Source: Priapulus caudatus
Taxonomy: Eukaryota; Priapulida; Priapulimorpha; Priapulimorphida; Priapulidae
NCBI RefSeq assembly: GCF_000485595.1
Contig: NW_014578630.1
Coordinates: 16,509-61,383, forward strand
DNA length: 44,875 nt
Direction: 5' to 3'
Shown: in pieces, positions 1 through 10,985 of the stretch
Position numbering within the stretch: position 1 is the first letter of the stretch
Layout: each line of letters begins with the position of its first letter
Notes under the pieces: generated by a model
The model's input: only the letters and a program-made list of their open reading frames with translations
The model's database searches: none
What the model was told of the DNA's origin: nothing
Position numbers and translations under genes: made by a program

Positions 1-110
1 AGGAAAAGCAGGAGGAGCAGGAGAAGGGGGACGAGGAAGAGGAGCAGGAGGACGAGAAGGAGGAGAAGAAGCAGAAAGAAGGAGAGAGGGTTCCATCGAG
101 CGGGCGGTGA
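1..110. repeat. Polypurine low-complexity tract
   Basis: Almost pure G and A on the plus strand (AGGAGGAG and GAAGG-like words), ending near a short unique stretch. No reading frame is recognisable. It may be the edge of a longer microsatellite outside the window. Confidence 0.8.
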
Positions 111-120
111 TTGAGATCAC

Positions 121-480
121 GATTTCTCCCCAATGCAGGTTCCTCTCTCACTTTACTCCCCGGTGCAGTTTCCTCTCCCACATTCCTTCTCAATGCAGGT
201 TCCTCTCTTACTTTCCTCCCAGATGCATGTTCCTCTATCACTTTGCTCCCTGATGCATGTCTCACTCTCCCTTTACTCTCCGATGCAGTTTCATCTCCCA
301 ATTTCCTCCCCGATGCAGGTTCCTCTCTCACTTTCCTCCCTGATGCAGGTTCCTCTCTCACTTTCCTCCCCGATGCAGGTTCCTCTCTCACTTTCCTCCC
401 CGATGCAGGTTCCTCTCTCACTTTCCTCCCTGATGCAGGTTCCTCTCTCACTTTCCTCCCCGATGCAAGTTCCTCTCTCA
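121..480. repeat. 30-bp minisatellite, 12 units
   Basis: Exactly twelve 30-bp units with core GATGCAGGTTCCTCTCTCA followed by CTTTCCTCCC. The first six units are diverged and the last six nearly identical. Because 30 is divisible by three and no unit holds a stop, frames stay open on both strands (111-548 and 133-510 plus, 291-578 minus), giving 10-residue peptide repeats such as MQVPLSLSSP. I read these frames as by-products of the repeat and not as a gene: there is no domain, no splice context and no preferred frame. Confidence 0.9.
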
Positions 481-621
481 GTCTTCCGCTTTCCTGCGAA
501 CAAAACATAAATACCCCGGATAACTTCCCCTGCCTCACAAAGAGATGAAGTCAGATTCGTTTGCTGCAGGCATGGCACTAAAAATCACGAGTTATACTTA
601 ATAGGACAGGACTACACAACG

Positions 622-962
622 AAGAGTGAACTTTTCGAAATGTTAGTGTGTCACAGGTTTTCAGAGTAAAATACACGTGAACTCCGATGGAGTCATGTAC
701 AAATCACCATGGCCAACAGCGATCATACGACCCACACATTTCTAAAGTCAATCACTATTAGTGAATTTGTGTCTTTTCTTCGATTGAAATATTTACAGGA
801 AGTGCAGAGACTATATATAAACAAGAGGTATCTATAGGCAATTGTTGTTTGCTTTTATAAAGTCTAAAGTAATAATTACGCAGAAATTCTCCAGTTTTTC
901 CCCACTTTTTACGACCACTTACTGTTAATTGCCCTTAGAGTAACAGCAAATGTCTTAGAACC
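622..962. other. Segment present only in copy 1
   Basis: Copy 2 passes directly from ACTACACAACGA (about 10460) to CGTATTCGCCAAAACATGC, so about 341 bp of copy 1 are missing there. The segment is AT-rich, without ORF, TIR or repeat edges that would mark an insertion. It holds no gene that I can see. Confidence 0.8.
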
Positions 963-1113
963 TTCGTATTTTCGCCAAAACATGCAATTTTCGAAAACTA
1001 TGTTTTGTCAATACGAACGCTTTGTATGTAATCTTAGTGACTAGTGCCGATAGGTCTTTCTCAGATTCCCTTAATATAGAGAGTGCCCGACTATGAGCGC
1101 TCCCGCCTGTAAA

Positions 1114-1520
1114 GATAGAGCTTTTTGACGCTCGCCCAAAACTGGCACGCTTCCTAATAGCCTCGCTGCCGCGCAGGCCACCTCTGTTTTGCTAACGGCG
1201 CATGCGCCAGTTAGTCATCTGCCATCTCGCTCCAAACGAAAACGGTCGCCCATAAACAAACATGGCGCGGCCCAACCCGACGTCACTAATGGAAACATTC
1301 ATTGAAACAATTTGCAATGTCAGTAAAGCTTAGTAATACTGGTTATGTGTGTCAGGTTTGCAAGGCAAACCAAATAAAAACAAAGAGCATGGCTACTATT
1401 TCCTTATGGCCCTGCCAAAACAAGAGTCAAACAAAAGTAATACATAGAGAATAAACGAGCATGCCGGCGCATCGCACTTTAGTCGAGCGTCCAGGTTTCG
1501 GGCGAGCGTCCAAACTCTAC
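1114..1520. repeat. GC-rich inverted-repeat block, copy 1
   Basis: An imperfect inverted repeat of about 36 bp bounds the block: left arm 1114-1152, right arm 1484-1520. Both arms hold two GGACGCTC words spaced 18 bp apart (left arm indel-damaged). Inside are GCGCATGCGC-like words and a CpG-rich stretch. It could be a MITE or a palindromic promoter region. No target duplication is visible at the edges. Confidence 0.6.
1186..1340 (+). promoter_or_regulatory. Candidate CpG promoter and first exon, copy 1
   Basis: The stretch holds GGCGCATGCGC (NRF1-like) and then AACATGGCGCG (YY1-like, and also a start codon at 1262 in fair Kozak context). The frame from this ATG runs METFIETICNVS-like to a TAG at about 1333, near the place where copy 2 has GTAAGT. 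This suggests a TATA-less promoter with a short first coding exon, but no downstream exon was recognised. Motif reading is by eye; indels between copies make the exact peptide uncertain. Confidence 0.35.
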
Positions 1521-2463
1521 GGGACACCACAAAATCAGGCTTCACGTGACACAAGCGAGCCATTTTTGGTTCCACCTTAAGCACAGCCTTTTTCATTTTT
1601 CCGTGATGCGTATTCGCCCTACCTTTCTTGCTATTAGTATGTAAAATTAAATTGTCATTATGACTACTTGCTGCCGCTTGGGTGCCCAGCTAATTAGATC
1701 ATGAGCAGGGGATACAAAAACGTATATGCTTCCCTGCACCCAAAGGCAGAAAAATTGAGTAGTAGTCAGTCGCGAAGGCATGGTAAACCGACCTCGTTCA
1801 TCGCGTCTGTGATCGCCGATTTTGCATCATTGGATGACAAGCAAAATGTTAAGTGTACATCTACCAAAATGTTTAGCGCGGTCATGTTTATTCAGATGCT
1901 AGCGTAATCCATTGATAGTGTCGAGTGTATTATTGCAAGCGTCACTGGCCAACCTAGCTGGTCGTGCCTTATATGCGTCAAATAACAAGCACAATAAACT
2001 ATCAAAATCCTTGTGTATATTCCCAACTGGTCGGGGATTTTTATGTTTCAACGTGTATATGGTGCATCGAACATCCGACAATGTAATCATCACAGAGGAT
2101 CATGATGTTCTGGATCTTATTTGCAGTATCGCTGGCTTAGTGCTTAGCTAACGTGCGGCTTTATTCTTATGAGTGAGGATTAGCCAGCAAGAAATGGCAA
2201 TCCCTTTTATACCTAGCATTTATCGCAGCCATTGCAGAAACAGGTCGAGCTCAGAGAGACATCGAAAAACGCAGATAAGCTAGCATGGCGCTCTGTATTC
2301 CACATTGAGCGCTCGATTGAAGTGCAATCAAACATGTCAATAGTCCTCAGCACCATTCATGTCAATGAATCATGTTTCCCATTGCTGACAACATCAATTA
2401 CTATTTGTTCTGCACTGTAATTTGCCCATCCTGGACTTGTCAATGTTAAATAAAAAGGAATAG
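1521..2463. other. No gene recognised
   Basis: Its first 340 bases (to about 1857) are base-for-base identical to copy 2, while the rest differs by many indels. Short open frames on both strands do not keep frame between copies after the identical part, so I do not call them genes. Confidence 0.6.
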
Positions 2464-2476
2464 CATAGATAGATTT

Positions 2477-2516
<40 letters not shown>

Positions 2517-2690
2517 GAAAGAAGGAGCCCTTTAGAGAGAAGAGAGTAGAAGAGCGAGACGAGAGATGAGATGAGAACGGAGAGAGAGAGAGAGAGAGAG
2601 CAGAGAGAGAGAAGAGAGAGCAGGAGATGAGAGAGCAGGCGAGAGAGATGAGAGAGACAGAGTGCAGTGATTGAGTGAGTGTGAGTGAAT
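2464..2690. repeat. GATA and GA microsatellites, copy 1
   Basis: A GATA run (about 2479-2516) passes into an interrupted AG/GAGA stretch to about 2690 and then TGAGTGAG words. The corresponding stretch of copy 2 (11917-12111) differs in repeat number and interruptions. Confidence 0.95.
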
Positions 2691-3444
2691 GTCATTTTGC
2701 CCAAATTTAATATCTATTTACATGTCAGGCTTTTTTTTGAACTCATTTCCATTAGTCATTTACAAGTTACGTCGATAATTAACCCAGTCTTGAAATAAGA
2801 TAACTAATAATAACAATAATTACTATAAAAATCAGTAATAATTTGTTTGTCAATTCAAAAATTTATTTTACCTAATACAATTATTCATTAGCATCTGCAT
2901 TTGCTATAGCTTATGTCAACTAGCTTTAGAACCTTAGCCAGTAAACGCGTCAATTCACCGGTTTCGAATTTAGTCGCAAGCTCGCGTAAAACATCAGCAA
3001 ACATGGAATGTATGCGACTAGTTTTGTTTAGCCAGAAATATTGCCCCAACATCTTTAAACTGACGCAGGCTGCACTTAATTTTAGAAAAAACCTTATGAT
3101 CTTTGTTATTTTCAAATTTTAAAAATGCTGCTTATACATCAGTACGTATACATTAGTAATCATTCTTAGTTAGCATACACGATAATCACCCAAGTATGAC
3201 TCAATAACAGAAATTACTTATATAAAAGCCCAATAATATAATATGTAGTAATTATTAGTATAAGTAATTAACCCTGGAAGTATGTGCCTCGCCATGAAAA
3301 CAAATTCCCTACAGAGCTGCCTATAGCATGTATACTGCCCGCGACTAGAAACGCTTGCCCATTCGTACAAAAATTTCCTCTCACGTGGCAACTCGCATTC
3401 ATCCATACAATAAGTCAATATAAAAGGACGTGAGATAGGGAACA
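2691..3444. other. No gene recognised, AT-rich
   Basis: AT-rich sequence shared with copy 2 but with no frame conserved between the two copies and no recognisable motif. Confidence 0.6.
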
Positions 3445-3660
3445 TTAGGTCTCAAACTGCCCTCCTTCCTCGTTCAGCCGCTGCTCAGTTTCCTCGCCAT
3501 TTTCATCACCGCTACAGGGGGATCGTGTCAAAGAAACATGGCCGGTTGGAACATGCCTGCTTCAAGCGAAGGCGAACTAGCATCCACCTCAAAAGCTGAG
3601 ATTTTTCCGTTCCAGACACTGAAGTTACATTCTTCTTTCTGCCACCTTTTAACATTGTTC
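3445..3660 (-). CDS. Candidate terminal exon, unknown protein, copy 1
   Basis: On the minus strand an acceptor (ATCACAG) is followed by a frame that in copy 2 reads MLKGARKKNVTSVSGTEKSQ, then an amphipathic stretch around LLSLKQACSTAMFFDTIHP and an acidic tail (GDDGEETDSADEEE-like), ending QFET and TAA at 3445-3447. The same exon in copy 2 keeps its frame through the acidic tail. Copy 1 carries several one-base insertions that break it. The acidic C-terminus resembles many nuclear proteins, but the family is not recognised. It may be the last exon of the SWIM gene or of a separate gene. Confidence 0.4.
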
Positions 3661-3846
3661 CTGTGATATCTGCGATCGGTAACGGGCTGGACTGCTAACA
3701 TATAAATGCACTATTAAATATAAACTCTAAATATAATCAAGAGTGAATAATATATAGCATTTGCTAGCATAATAGATTATGTATTTTTAAGCAACGATGC
3801 TATGTAAGCCGATTAACATACTCGTCAAAAACACAATAAATCTATT

Positions 3847-4047
3847 TTATAGTGTAATAGTGTAATGGGAATATGTTTTAGTAATATTACTGAAGTACTC
3901 TTCAGCCCATTTGAGAACCAAATGCGTATTTATTTCAGCTATTTCTTTGCGAACATGATTTATTTCATTCACATGCCCGACTAGTTGACGACTTCGACTT
4001 TTGAATAGGGCAGGAGCGCTACGTGGCTGCCATGGTTTTGCCAATGT
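3847..4047 (-). CDS. Candidate exon, unknown protein, copy 1
   Basis: A minus-strand frame after a possible acceptor (GGAACAG at 4048-4054) reads LAKPWQPRSAPALFKSRSRQ and then a charged, probably helical stretch with HVNEINHVRKEIAEINTHL and WAEEYFSNITK before a stop. It lies downstream of the SWIM exons on the same strand, so it could be their continuation, but the phase does not join cleanly to the donor at 4805. In copy 2 the frame is broken by indels. Charge pattern and position are the only support. Confidence 0.3.
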   Translation of the reverse strand, partial: TLAKPWQPRSAPALFKSRSRQLVGHVNEINHVRKEIAEINTHLVLKWAEEYFSNITKTYSHYTITL

Positions 4048-4805
4048 CTGTTCCAATAAGAAATGCCGCTACATGCTAGGCCACGAATATTGTTGCCCCA
4101 TAATCACATGTCAACACTGATAGATAATTTTTTCCGGCATTTGTTTAAATTTGAAAACTTAATTAGTCATCAAGCTTTACAAATATGTATGTAGGTATGC
4201 ATAATATGTAGTTGGTAGTTGTCCAATAAGGATTTAAATCGCTTTTACGTTTGTTTTTTATTACATATGGCAATGGAAACTATTTACTACTTGGTAGCAG
4301 ACTTGTATAATTTTGTTTCGAAGTTTAAGTAGCTTAGTGATTGTGACTAAATCTGCCCTGATGATTTAATTGAATTTCTCAGTGCTGAGTCACTATGATT
4401 TGTAGGCAACGCATATACGGTTATTAGAAATGATCTAATACTATTACAGAAGTATGCATACCCTGCAAGCCACATGCCCAGTGGGCACAATACACAAACC
4501 CAGTTGACTATACACATGTCATGTATACCAGTGTTGGCGCAGTTTGTCTCGCAATCGATTGACTGGCGTAATTTACCCTTTCCTGCGATGAGCGTTAGTT
4601 TCTTTTATAGTAAATATTGGTCCATCATGATCTACTACTGAACATAGATAGAATTATCGTGCTATATGTACTTTTTTTTATGTATGTTGGACCAGTTACA
4701 TGCACACATTTTACAATATTTTATCAATAATAAATAATGTCACTAAATTATATACCGTAGCAACCATAGAATGAGAGATGCTACCATAGCACAAAATTGT
4801 ATTAC
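4048..4805. other. Intron-like or intergenic, no gene recognised
   Basis: AT-rich, no conserved frame. If the exon at 3847-4047 belongs to the SWIM gene this is an intron, since a GTAATA donor lies at 4801-4805 on the minus strand. Confidence 0.45.
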
Positions 4806-4849
4806 CTCCTGACAACTGTCTGACATGCATGTGCTTGTATCGACTTGTG

Positions 4850-5010
4850 CCCGGATGATGTCGTCGTGTGGTTTCACGTTGCCGATGCTCCTGGCGCTTG
4901 CGTCGAACTGCCTGGTGCGCCTGGAGCATGTTCGTCGTGCTGGTTTCCTCTGCCGATGCCTGCGGCTGCGTCGAATCTGCTGCGTGCGCCGGAATTAGTC
5001 ATCGGTACAG
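4850..5010. repeat. Coding minisatellite, diverged allele (copy 1)
   Basis: Corresponds to the 63-bp array at 14139-14335. Here the units are unlike one another (GTTGCCGATGCTCC, then CTCTGCCGATGCCTGCG), whereas copy 2 has three nearly perfect units. The difference is larger than sequencing error would give and suggests true alleles. Confidence 0.6.
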
Positions 5011-6765
5011 GCTCTCCTGTAGGCGCGAGTGCTTGCATGTTAACACGCAGCGGCAAAAAGTTCATGACAATTGCACTGCTTCCTGTGTGTCCACTTCTGC
5101 TCACTATAAATCGCCACCTCTTTGACAGAATTTCATTCATTTGAAAGAAACAGATGCTATATAACCTGCTCAAATTCTCTAATGGGCCCTTCAGACAACA
5201 GTTGAAGCCAAGTTGTTTGCTGATTTGAAGAGCTTTCCTTGTTATTTTTGATGCTGTGAATGGAACCTTGTGCTGGTTTCGGTGCACTGAATCGGTGGCA
5301 ATTCTGTGTTATCAGTTTGTTGTCCTTGTTTGAAAACGCACATAAAATGCCCTTAGTCAGTGCCGTCTGCCGTCTGAACATAGGCAGGGCCGTCAGCCTG
5401 CAGGCATCCCAAATGACATTCTCACAGCAAACACGTGTTTGCCACGGAAGTGCCATCGCCCTGCCTGGAAGCCACAACTGCATGAATCTACCTGTAGGAT
5501 TGAGTAGCGCCAGGGCTGCCCGGATCTGCATGCAGAAAGCTCCACCATGCATATCGTTTTCCTCCACAGTCAAACTATGTGCTTTTTTCTAGCTGCTTTT
5601 TGACAATTTAAAAGCATTCGGTGTCAGGAGAATCCATGAAGAACCTTCTTTGCGAGCAGTTACTCATAAACCACGATGACTTGGCAACCTGAAGCGTCGA
5701 AAATGTTAGATACATGTTTTTTATTCTAATTGCTGATTTAAGCAACCTAGGTACATAGTGATACTAGTTTAATATTGTTGTTTGCTTTACTGATTGTTAG
5801 TCTTATTGTTACAAGGCAGGCTCGATGCTTATTTTCAGGATAGGGGTTGTTCTGTCAGGCCAACAAGAAGCCATACTCCAAGATTAACTTGCATTCTATT
5901 GGAGCTGCTTACTGATAATCTTTGAGCCTGCACCAATGTGGCATTTTAAGCTTATTTATTGCGCTTTCATCGCATATCACATTACGGTTAATCTATGGAA
6001 AATCATAATGAAATTAACACGATTCCCCACAAGTACTCTCACAAGCAACATACTCGCAAACCTAGGTAAGCGAACTATCCATTTATCTTATATTATGAAT
6101 CTTTACTTGAATTAACCTTTTGTAACACTTCAGCTGCTCGGTGGTCTTTTTCCACAGACATGAAACTGAAGCTGCAGACATCAAATCTGTAAGAACTGCT
6201 GATTCCACTGTTTTTTAGTGATTACAGATTTCCATTTTCTGGTGCAGACTTTTCACCTGGTTATTTAGCTTTGCTCTAGAAGAATGGAAATGCTTCAGTC
6301 TTCAGACCTTCTACCACTAGGTGACGGTGCGTGCCACTCCTTGTTGAAAGTAGTCTTATCACCTCAAAAATTATACCGATTTATAAAACGACCAGCTAGA
6401 AATAATGACAGGCGTTTTTTAAAATAACTGCTGTTGGTAAATCATCCCAATATGATCTTTGTGGTTATCGTGAAAACATTAAGTGTTATTAGCAACAACT
6501 CATGAAAGTAGTCTTACGCTGTTAGCATGAAACTTTCTAAAAGCATTACATCATAAGGTTTCGCGGCCATTTCTAGTAAACTGTATAAAAACCCAAACAT
6601 GGCTATTAAACAATCGCCAGAATGCTTAATTATTAATATATTTTAAAGCTACAACTGTTCTTAACGTGTTTATTGCGTTGATTTAACATTCAGGACTAAT
6701 TTCAGACCACCAATCTGCCAAGTTAGAAGGAAATTGTACACAATTTGCCTTTCTTTTAAAATACA

Positions 6766-7325
6766 GGGCCGTGTTTCACGAAGCGTAATTAAGTCCTGCA
6801 TCATGATTAAATCACTAATCATTGATACCTCCGTACTTATATTGAAGTGACTTGTATTTCACGAAGCGGTAATTAACTTTATTCATGATTTAAGCTTAAT
6901 CACAATATTCTAGTTCAGGACATGATTAAAATCCCACTAATCATTATATTAGCTTGCCAGTACTAGTAGTAGTATGTAGGTAGTTACTAGTATAGTAAGT
7001 AGGGCTGCAATTTTACAATTAAAATATTACTTCATTTTTTCCAAGGAAATTTAAATTATCTAAGATTAAGCTGTACTATTAGCTAATTATAATTGCAAAT
7101 TAATTCCTTTTTAATGCTACCTTTTGCAGTGTACTTTGCGTTGCTCCGTACAATTTTAATACAGTGTATTGTGTTTAAGTTGGCTAATTATCGCTATCTT
7201 AATGTCGGCTAATTATGTGATTAGTTAAATATGCTACTTAAATCGCTTCGCCGCAAACAGTCATAATTTATGAGAGTGATTTTAATCTATAATTAAGTTA
7301 ATCATGCTTCGTGAAAACCAGCCCC
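6766..7325. mobile_element. MITE with GGGGC-GGTTTCACGAAGC ends, copy 1
   Basis: The left end reads GGGCCGTGTTTCACGAAGCG and the right end is the complement GCTTCGTGAAAACCAGCCCC. The interior is AT-rich with repeated TAATCATGATTAA-like words and a second internal copy of the terminal motif near 6855. There is no coding capacity. Same insertion as 15996-16535. Confidence 0.75.
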
Positions 7326-7464
7326 AGCGTATATTAACCATTGTGGTCACCAATTTTAAAATGCTAACCTGTTTGGGAGCCGAATCCTGAAAAATGGTAT
7401 GCTAGCCACCTGGTATCTTCTTCACTTTTTGCGTAGGCCAGCTTGTCAACATTCACTGCAGGCT

Positions 7465-8626
7465 CTGAAAAAGCGACAGTACAGCTTTTTCTAAAACTGA
7501 TATCACAGGACACTAATTTACTCTTCGCCCACATCAGCGGAAACTACATTTCATTGGTTCCTTATCAATGTATGAGCTCATAAAAATGCGTATGCTCAGC
7601 CGCTGAAAAACGTTGTACTCAGTACGTTAGACGTATGTCCCCACAAAATGTCTGATATCTGAATTTTACCACACAATCGCCCTTCGCCCTCTAATTTCGC
7701 ATGGTGATGGTTTTCTTCCCCACTCACATCTATATACTGAATATCAAGAGCATAAATTGAGCTGCCTGATGATTTGTGCCACAATTTCTGTATTTCCATC
7801 TAATACTTTAAAGCGATAGTAGACTCTTAGGATTTTTACTGCACTACATACTCTGTACTTACTGTATAACAAATAGTTTATTACCACCAACGCTGATTTT
7901 GTTACCAGATTACCGATTTTAATGGTTATAATTTCATTACACATCAAAACGCTTACATAAATTTGGAAACGCGTGCCATGAACCCGCGACCGTGCTGCCT
8001 CTTCTGTCAGCGCTGCTACCTCAGGACGCGGTCACGCTCGGGGAGCTCTAGCTCGCTATAGTCTAGTTGTAGGCCGACGTTAGTTTGTATGCTTATAAAT
8101 TTAGAGTATGAATACCAAGAAGACATATAGGATTTGTGTTCAATTAAAAGAAATATATTGTTTACAAACATAACAGTCGCCTCTCGTCGCTCCCGCTCTT
8201 CCTGTTTCCAACCGTCAGTTCCATACGTCCTTTCAGATGCCGCTCCAGAGTTTATATGTTCACTATATAATACAATCACGTGCTCCAGCTCCACTCTACC
8301 TAGCCCAATCACACACACCAACACTTGTGCTATTCGAATGATTGGCGCGTGAAGCCCACCATCTGTTACCCGGCGATGTGTAACGCGTCTACTAGTCCCA
8401 ACGTTAGCTATTTTTCTCATCGAAATGTCTAAACGCCGAACCCTTCTCCTATGTATAACCAATACTATCTTGCAATTACTAATTCAAGGGACATGTGCTA
8501 AACATGATGTTATCATTTATCTCCCCCTTCATTCAAAACGATGATCCCAATCATTCGATCAGCGCCCCGGCCTCGCCATCTAAATTCCCTCTTATAAAAC
8601 TAACCCCAAAGCCACCCATAGTCTTA
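7465..8626. other. No gene firmly recognised
   Basis: Upstream of the visible SWIM exons on the minus strand, so missing 5' exons may lie here, but no frame is conserved between the copies. A minus-strand frame at 8016-8462 contains ATGGCG-like context in copy 2 (near 17330) but no domain, and I do not call it. Confidence 0.4.
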
Positions 8627-8669
8627 ACACACACACACACTCACAACCCACACGCCACACACACACACA

Positions 8670-8704
<35 letters not shown>
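8627..8704. repeat. CA microsatellite, copy 1
   Basis: An interrupted CA run. Copy 2 has a longer, purer run at 17751-17823, an allele-like length difference. Confidence 0.95.
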
Positions 8705-10370
8705 ACACACCTTGTCCGACGAAATATGCAGCCAATATCAATAAAATTTCCGTCCTTCGTCCATCATACCGTCTACAATAAACTTCCTTCATTGAACACA
8801 TCCCTCCCCGCACGTAATAACTGTTTACAAGTTTACACCAACCTATTACCTATGCGCTTACCAAAGCCAAATTAAACTACCATGGATCCCAATGGCTATG
8901 GCTTAACACTAGCCGCCAACAAAATCTCACTGACCACACTGCATATAAAACCACTACTTGACACGAATTGCAAGTTGAAACATCTGCTGCAATAATACAA
9001 TTCCTTAAAACCCTTGAAACGCAAAACCTGAAAAAAGCAAAAACAATACACAAACTACACCAACCCCATGCAACACAACAACTCAATAATATAACCAACA
9101 ACGCTTAACCTGAAATACAACCCAACAACAACTCAATAATATACCATAATACATAATACACAAACATTAATGCATTACCTAAATACAACACAACACAACT
9201 CAATAATGATACCCACAATACACAATTTACATAATATGCATACTTAAAATAACAAAACAACAACACATACAATAACACAATGAAATACAAATATAATAGT
9301 CTTGTATCCCTCGACTGATTGCTTACGATGTTACTATGTCCTCCCTGGTCTTTGATGTTGCCATCTCTGCGCTTTGTTTCTTTCTGATTTTGATTGCAAT
9401 AATGATTGCCAAGCACGCAATTGTCAAAATGTGCTGTGGAATTTTAATTTTCTTCAATAAATGTCCAATGCGTTTATGCCAAAAATTCACCAGCACTGAT
9501 TAATCTGCTAACACATTAGTGTTTGTGTTAAACCAAAATATTGTTCTCACACAATTGAAGGTCGCTTCGCCTTTGTCTGAATTTGCCTTGTTGAATATCT
9601 CGCTGAAGTACTGCCGTTGCTGAAGGGATGAATTGTGAGTGGTGAGTGAAAGTATTTTTCTTCTCCTTGCCAAAATATGTTGTACCGACTGCTGCTCTCG
9701 ATCGGATGTCCTGCCGAAATATTGTCAATTTCTGTTGCCAACTCTGCGCAGCGGAAAGAATTCGTCTGATGCGTTCTCCTCTCTTCATGTCTCCGCATCT
9801 GCCAACAATTATCGAACACGAACAGTAGCTACTTCTCCTTAACGATTATCACTATTGACCATGCCTTTAATATATGTTGTGCGCACACATATATCAAAAT
9901 GCAAATCCTATGTAATACCACATTTCAAATCTCTATCAAGCCAGCCAATTTACTGAAACACCCATCATTTATAATTCCATAACATTTATCATAATAACCA
10001 CAAAATATTCACTTACATTATAACCTAACATTTATTTCATATAGCTCTGGTTCCCAATACTAAAACAGCAACAAATTGTAATCACGATATGATTATAATC
10101 AATAATACTTAATAAATAGCAAAAACTGCACTTCTGTATAATACACTATTTACACCTGGTACCTATCTCTCTCACACACTCAACCCATAACACCTGCATG
10201 CACCTCAAACACTTGTCCACACTTACTTGTACACTCTGTAAATGCTATCCTTCCCAACTACACTCACACTGAACTTGCTGTCGCCATTTCTAACCCTTGT
10301 GTTCTTACTGTTTACTGTAACTAGAAAATTATTTGTGACAATTCACTGAATGTCAGCCTAACACTACTGC
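8705..10370. other. AT-rich repeat stretch, no gene recognised
   Basis: About 9090-9300 is built of imperfect units of about 60 bp rich in AATAATATACCATAATAC-like words. A minus-strand frame at 9528-9788 (MKRGERIRR start) is not kept in copy 2, where the same DNA is read in another frame, so it is not annotated as a gene. The stretch ends at the N gap. Confidence 0.5.
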
Positions 10371-10380
10371 NNNNNNNNNN
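10371..10380. other. Assembly gap (10 N)
   Basis: Ten unresolved bases. They stand exactly where the first copy of the direct duplication ends and the second starts, so the two sides were joined by scaffolding and not by sequence overlap. Confidence 1.
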
Positions 10381-10600
10381 AGATGAAGTCAGATTCGTTT
10401 GCTGCAGGCATGGCACTAAAAATCACGAGTTATACTTAATAGGACAGGACTACACAACGATGTATCGTATTCGCCAAAACATGCAATTTTCGAACTAGTT
10501 TGTCAAACGAACGTTTGTATGTAATCTTAGGACTAGTGCCGATAGGTCTTCTCAGATTCCCTTAATATAGAGAGTTGCGACATGAGCGTCCCGCTGTAAA

Positions 10601-10985
10601 GTAGAGTTTGGACGCTCGCCCAAAACTGGACGCTCCTAAGTGCGCATGCGCGCAGGCACCTCTTGTTTTGCAAGGGCGCATGCGCAGTAGTCATCTGCGC
10701 ATCTCGTCCAACGAAAACGGTCGCAATAAACAAACATGGCGGCCAACCCGGTCACTAATGGAAACATTCATTGAAACAATTTGCAATGTAGTAAGTTAGT
10801 AAGACTGTGTTATGTGTGTCAGGTTACAAGGCGCAAAAATAAAACAAAAGAGCATGGCTACTATTTCCTTATGGCCCTGCCAAAACAAGAGTCAAACAAA
10901 AGTAATACATAGAGAATAAACGAGCATGCCGGCGCATCGCACTTTAGTCGAGCGTCCAGGTTTCGGGCGAGCGTCCAAACTCTAC
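10601..10985. repeat. GC-rich inverted-repeat block, copy 2
   Basis: Left arm 10601-10636 (GTAGAGTTTGGACGCTCGCC, then a second GGACGCTC) pairs with right arm 10950-10985 over about 35 bp with few mismatches, and the match continues loosely through GTGCGCATGCGC-like sequence. The spacer of about 313 bp holds the NRF1-like and YY1-like words. Either a small TIR element or a palindromic promoter. No clear target duplication. Confidence 0.7.
10640..10795 (+). promoter_or_regulatory. Candidate NRF1/YY1-type promoter and first exon, copy 2
   Basis: Two GCGCATGCGC words (about 10643 and 10677), a third partial one (CTGCGCATC), then AACATGGCGGCC at 10734. NRF1 and YY1 sites of this form are typical of TATA-less housekeeping promoters in animals. 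The YY1-like word doubles as an ATG at 10736 in good context, and a GTAAGT donor-like word follows at about 10790. In this copy the frame hits TGA before the donor; in copy 1 it stays open in a shifted frame (MET-FIETICNVS), so an indel error is likely. Confidence 0.35.

Larger units (their letters stand above)
4806..7464 (-). pseudogene. SWIM zinc-finger protein gene, copy 1 (frame-broken)
   Basis: Counterpart of the better-preserved gene at 14101-16668. Exons map at 7369-7464, 6129-6362 and 4806-5688 with the same GT-AG borders. Copy 1 carries extra bases in all of them: in the SWIM region the CxC pair and CxH pair fall in different frames, so the string GRAMALPWQTR replaces SRAMALPCKH. The indels look like sequencing or assembly error more than decay, because the copies are otherwise the same and each is intact where the other is broken. 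The MITE at 6766-7325 lies in its first visible intron. I label it broken as written, not as biologically dead. Confidence 0.6.
543..10370 (+). repeat. Direct duplicate, copy 1 (9.8 kb)
   Basis: Collinear with 10381-19414 from the word AGATGAAGTCAGATTCG to the word CACTACTGC. Every internal landmark recurs in the same order and strand: palindromic GC block, GATA/GA repeat, SWIM exons, MITE, CA repeat, AT-rich repeat. The copies differ mainly by one-base and two-base indels. It ends exactly at the N gap. Most likely a haplotypic or assembly duplication; a real segmental duplication is possible but would not be expected to stop at the gap. Confidence 0.93.

Noticed and set aside
121-480. CRISPR-like array
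   Set aside because: Units are adjacent without spacers and the DNA is eukaryotic.
111-578. Three overlapping ORFs over the 30-bp repeat
   Set aside because: All follow from a stop-free 30-bp unit; no domain, no splice signals, no frame preference.
1396-1596. Identical 66-codon minus-strand ORFs at 1396-1596 and 10861-11061
   Set aside because: Identity reflects the error-free duplicated stretch, not selection; the frame overlaps the inverted-repeat block and has no motif.
8016-8462. 148-codon minus-strand ORF
   Set aside because: Not preserved in copy 2 and without recognisable domain; composition looks random.
9528-9819. Minus-strand ORFs starting MKRGERIRR and MRRHEERR, with counterparts at 18561-18947
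   Set aside because: The two copies keep different frames, so neither shows coding constraint.
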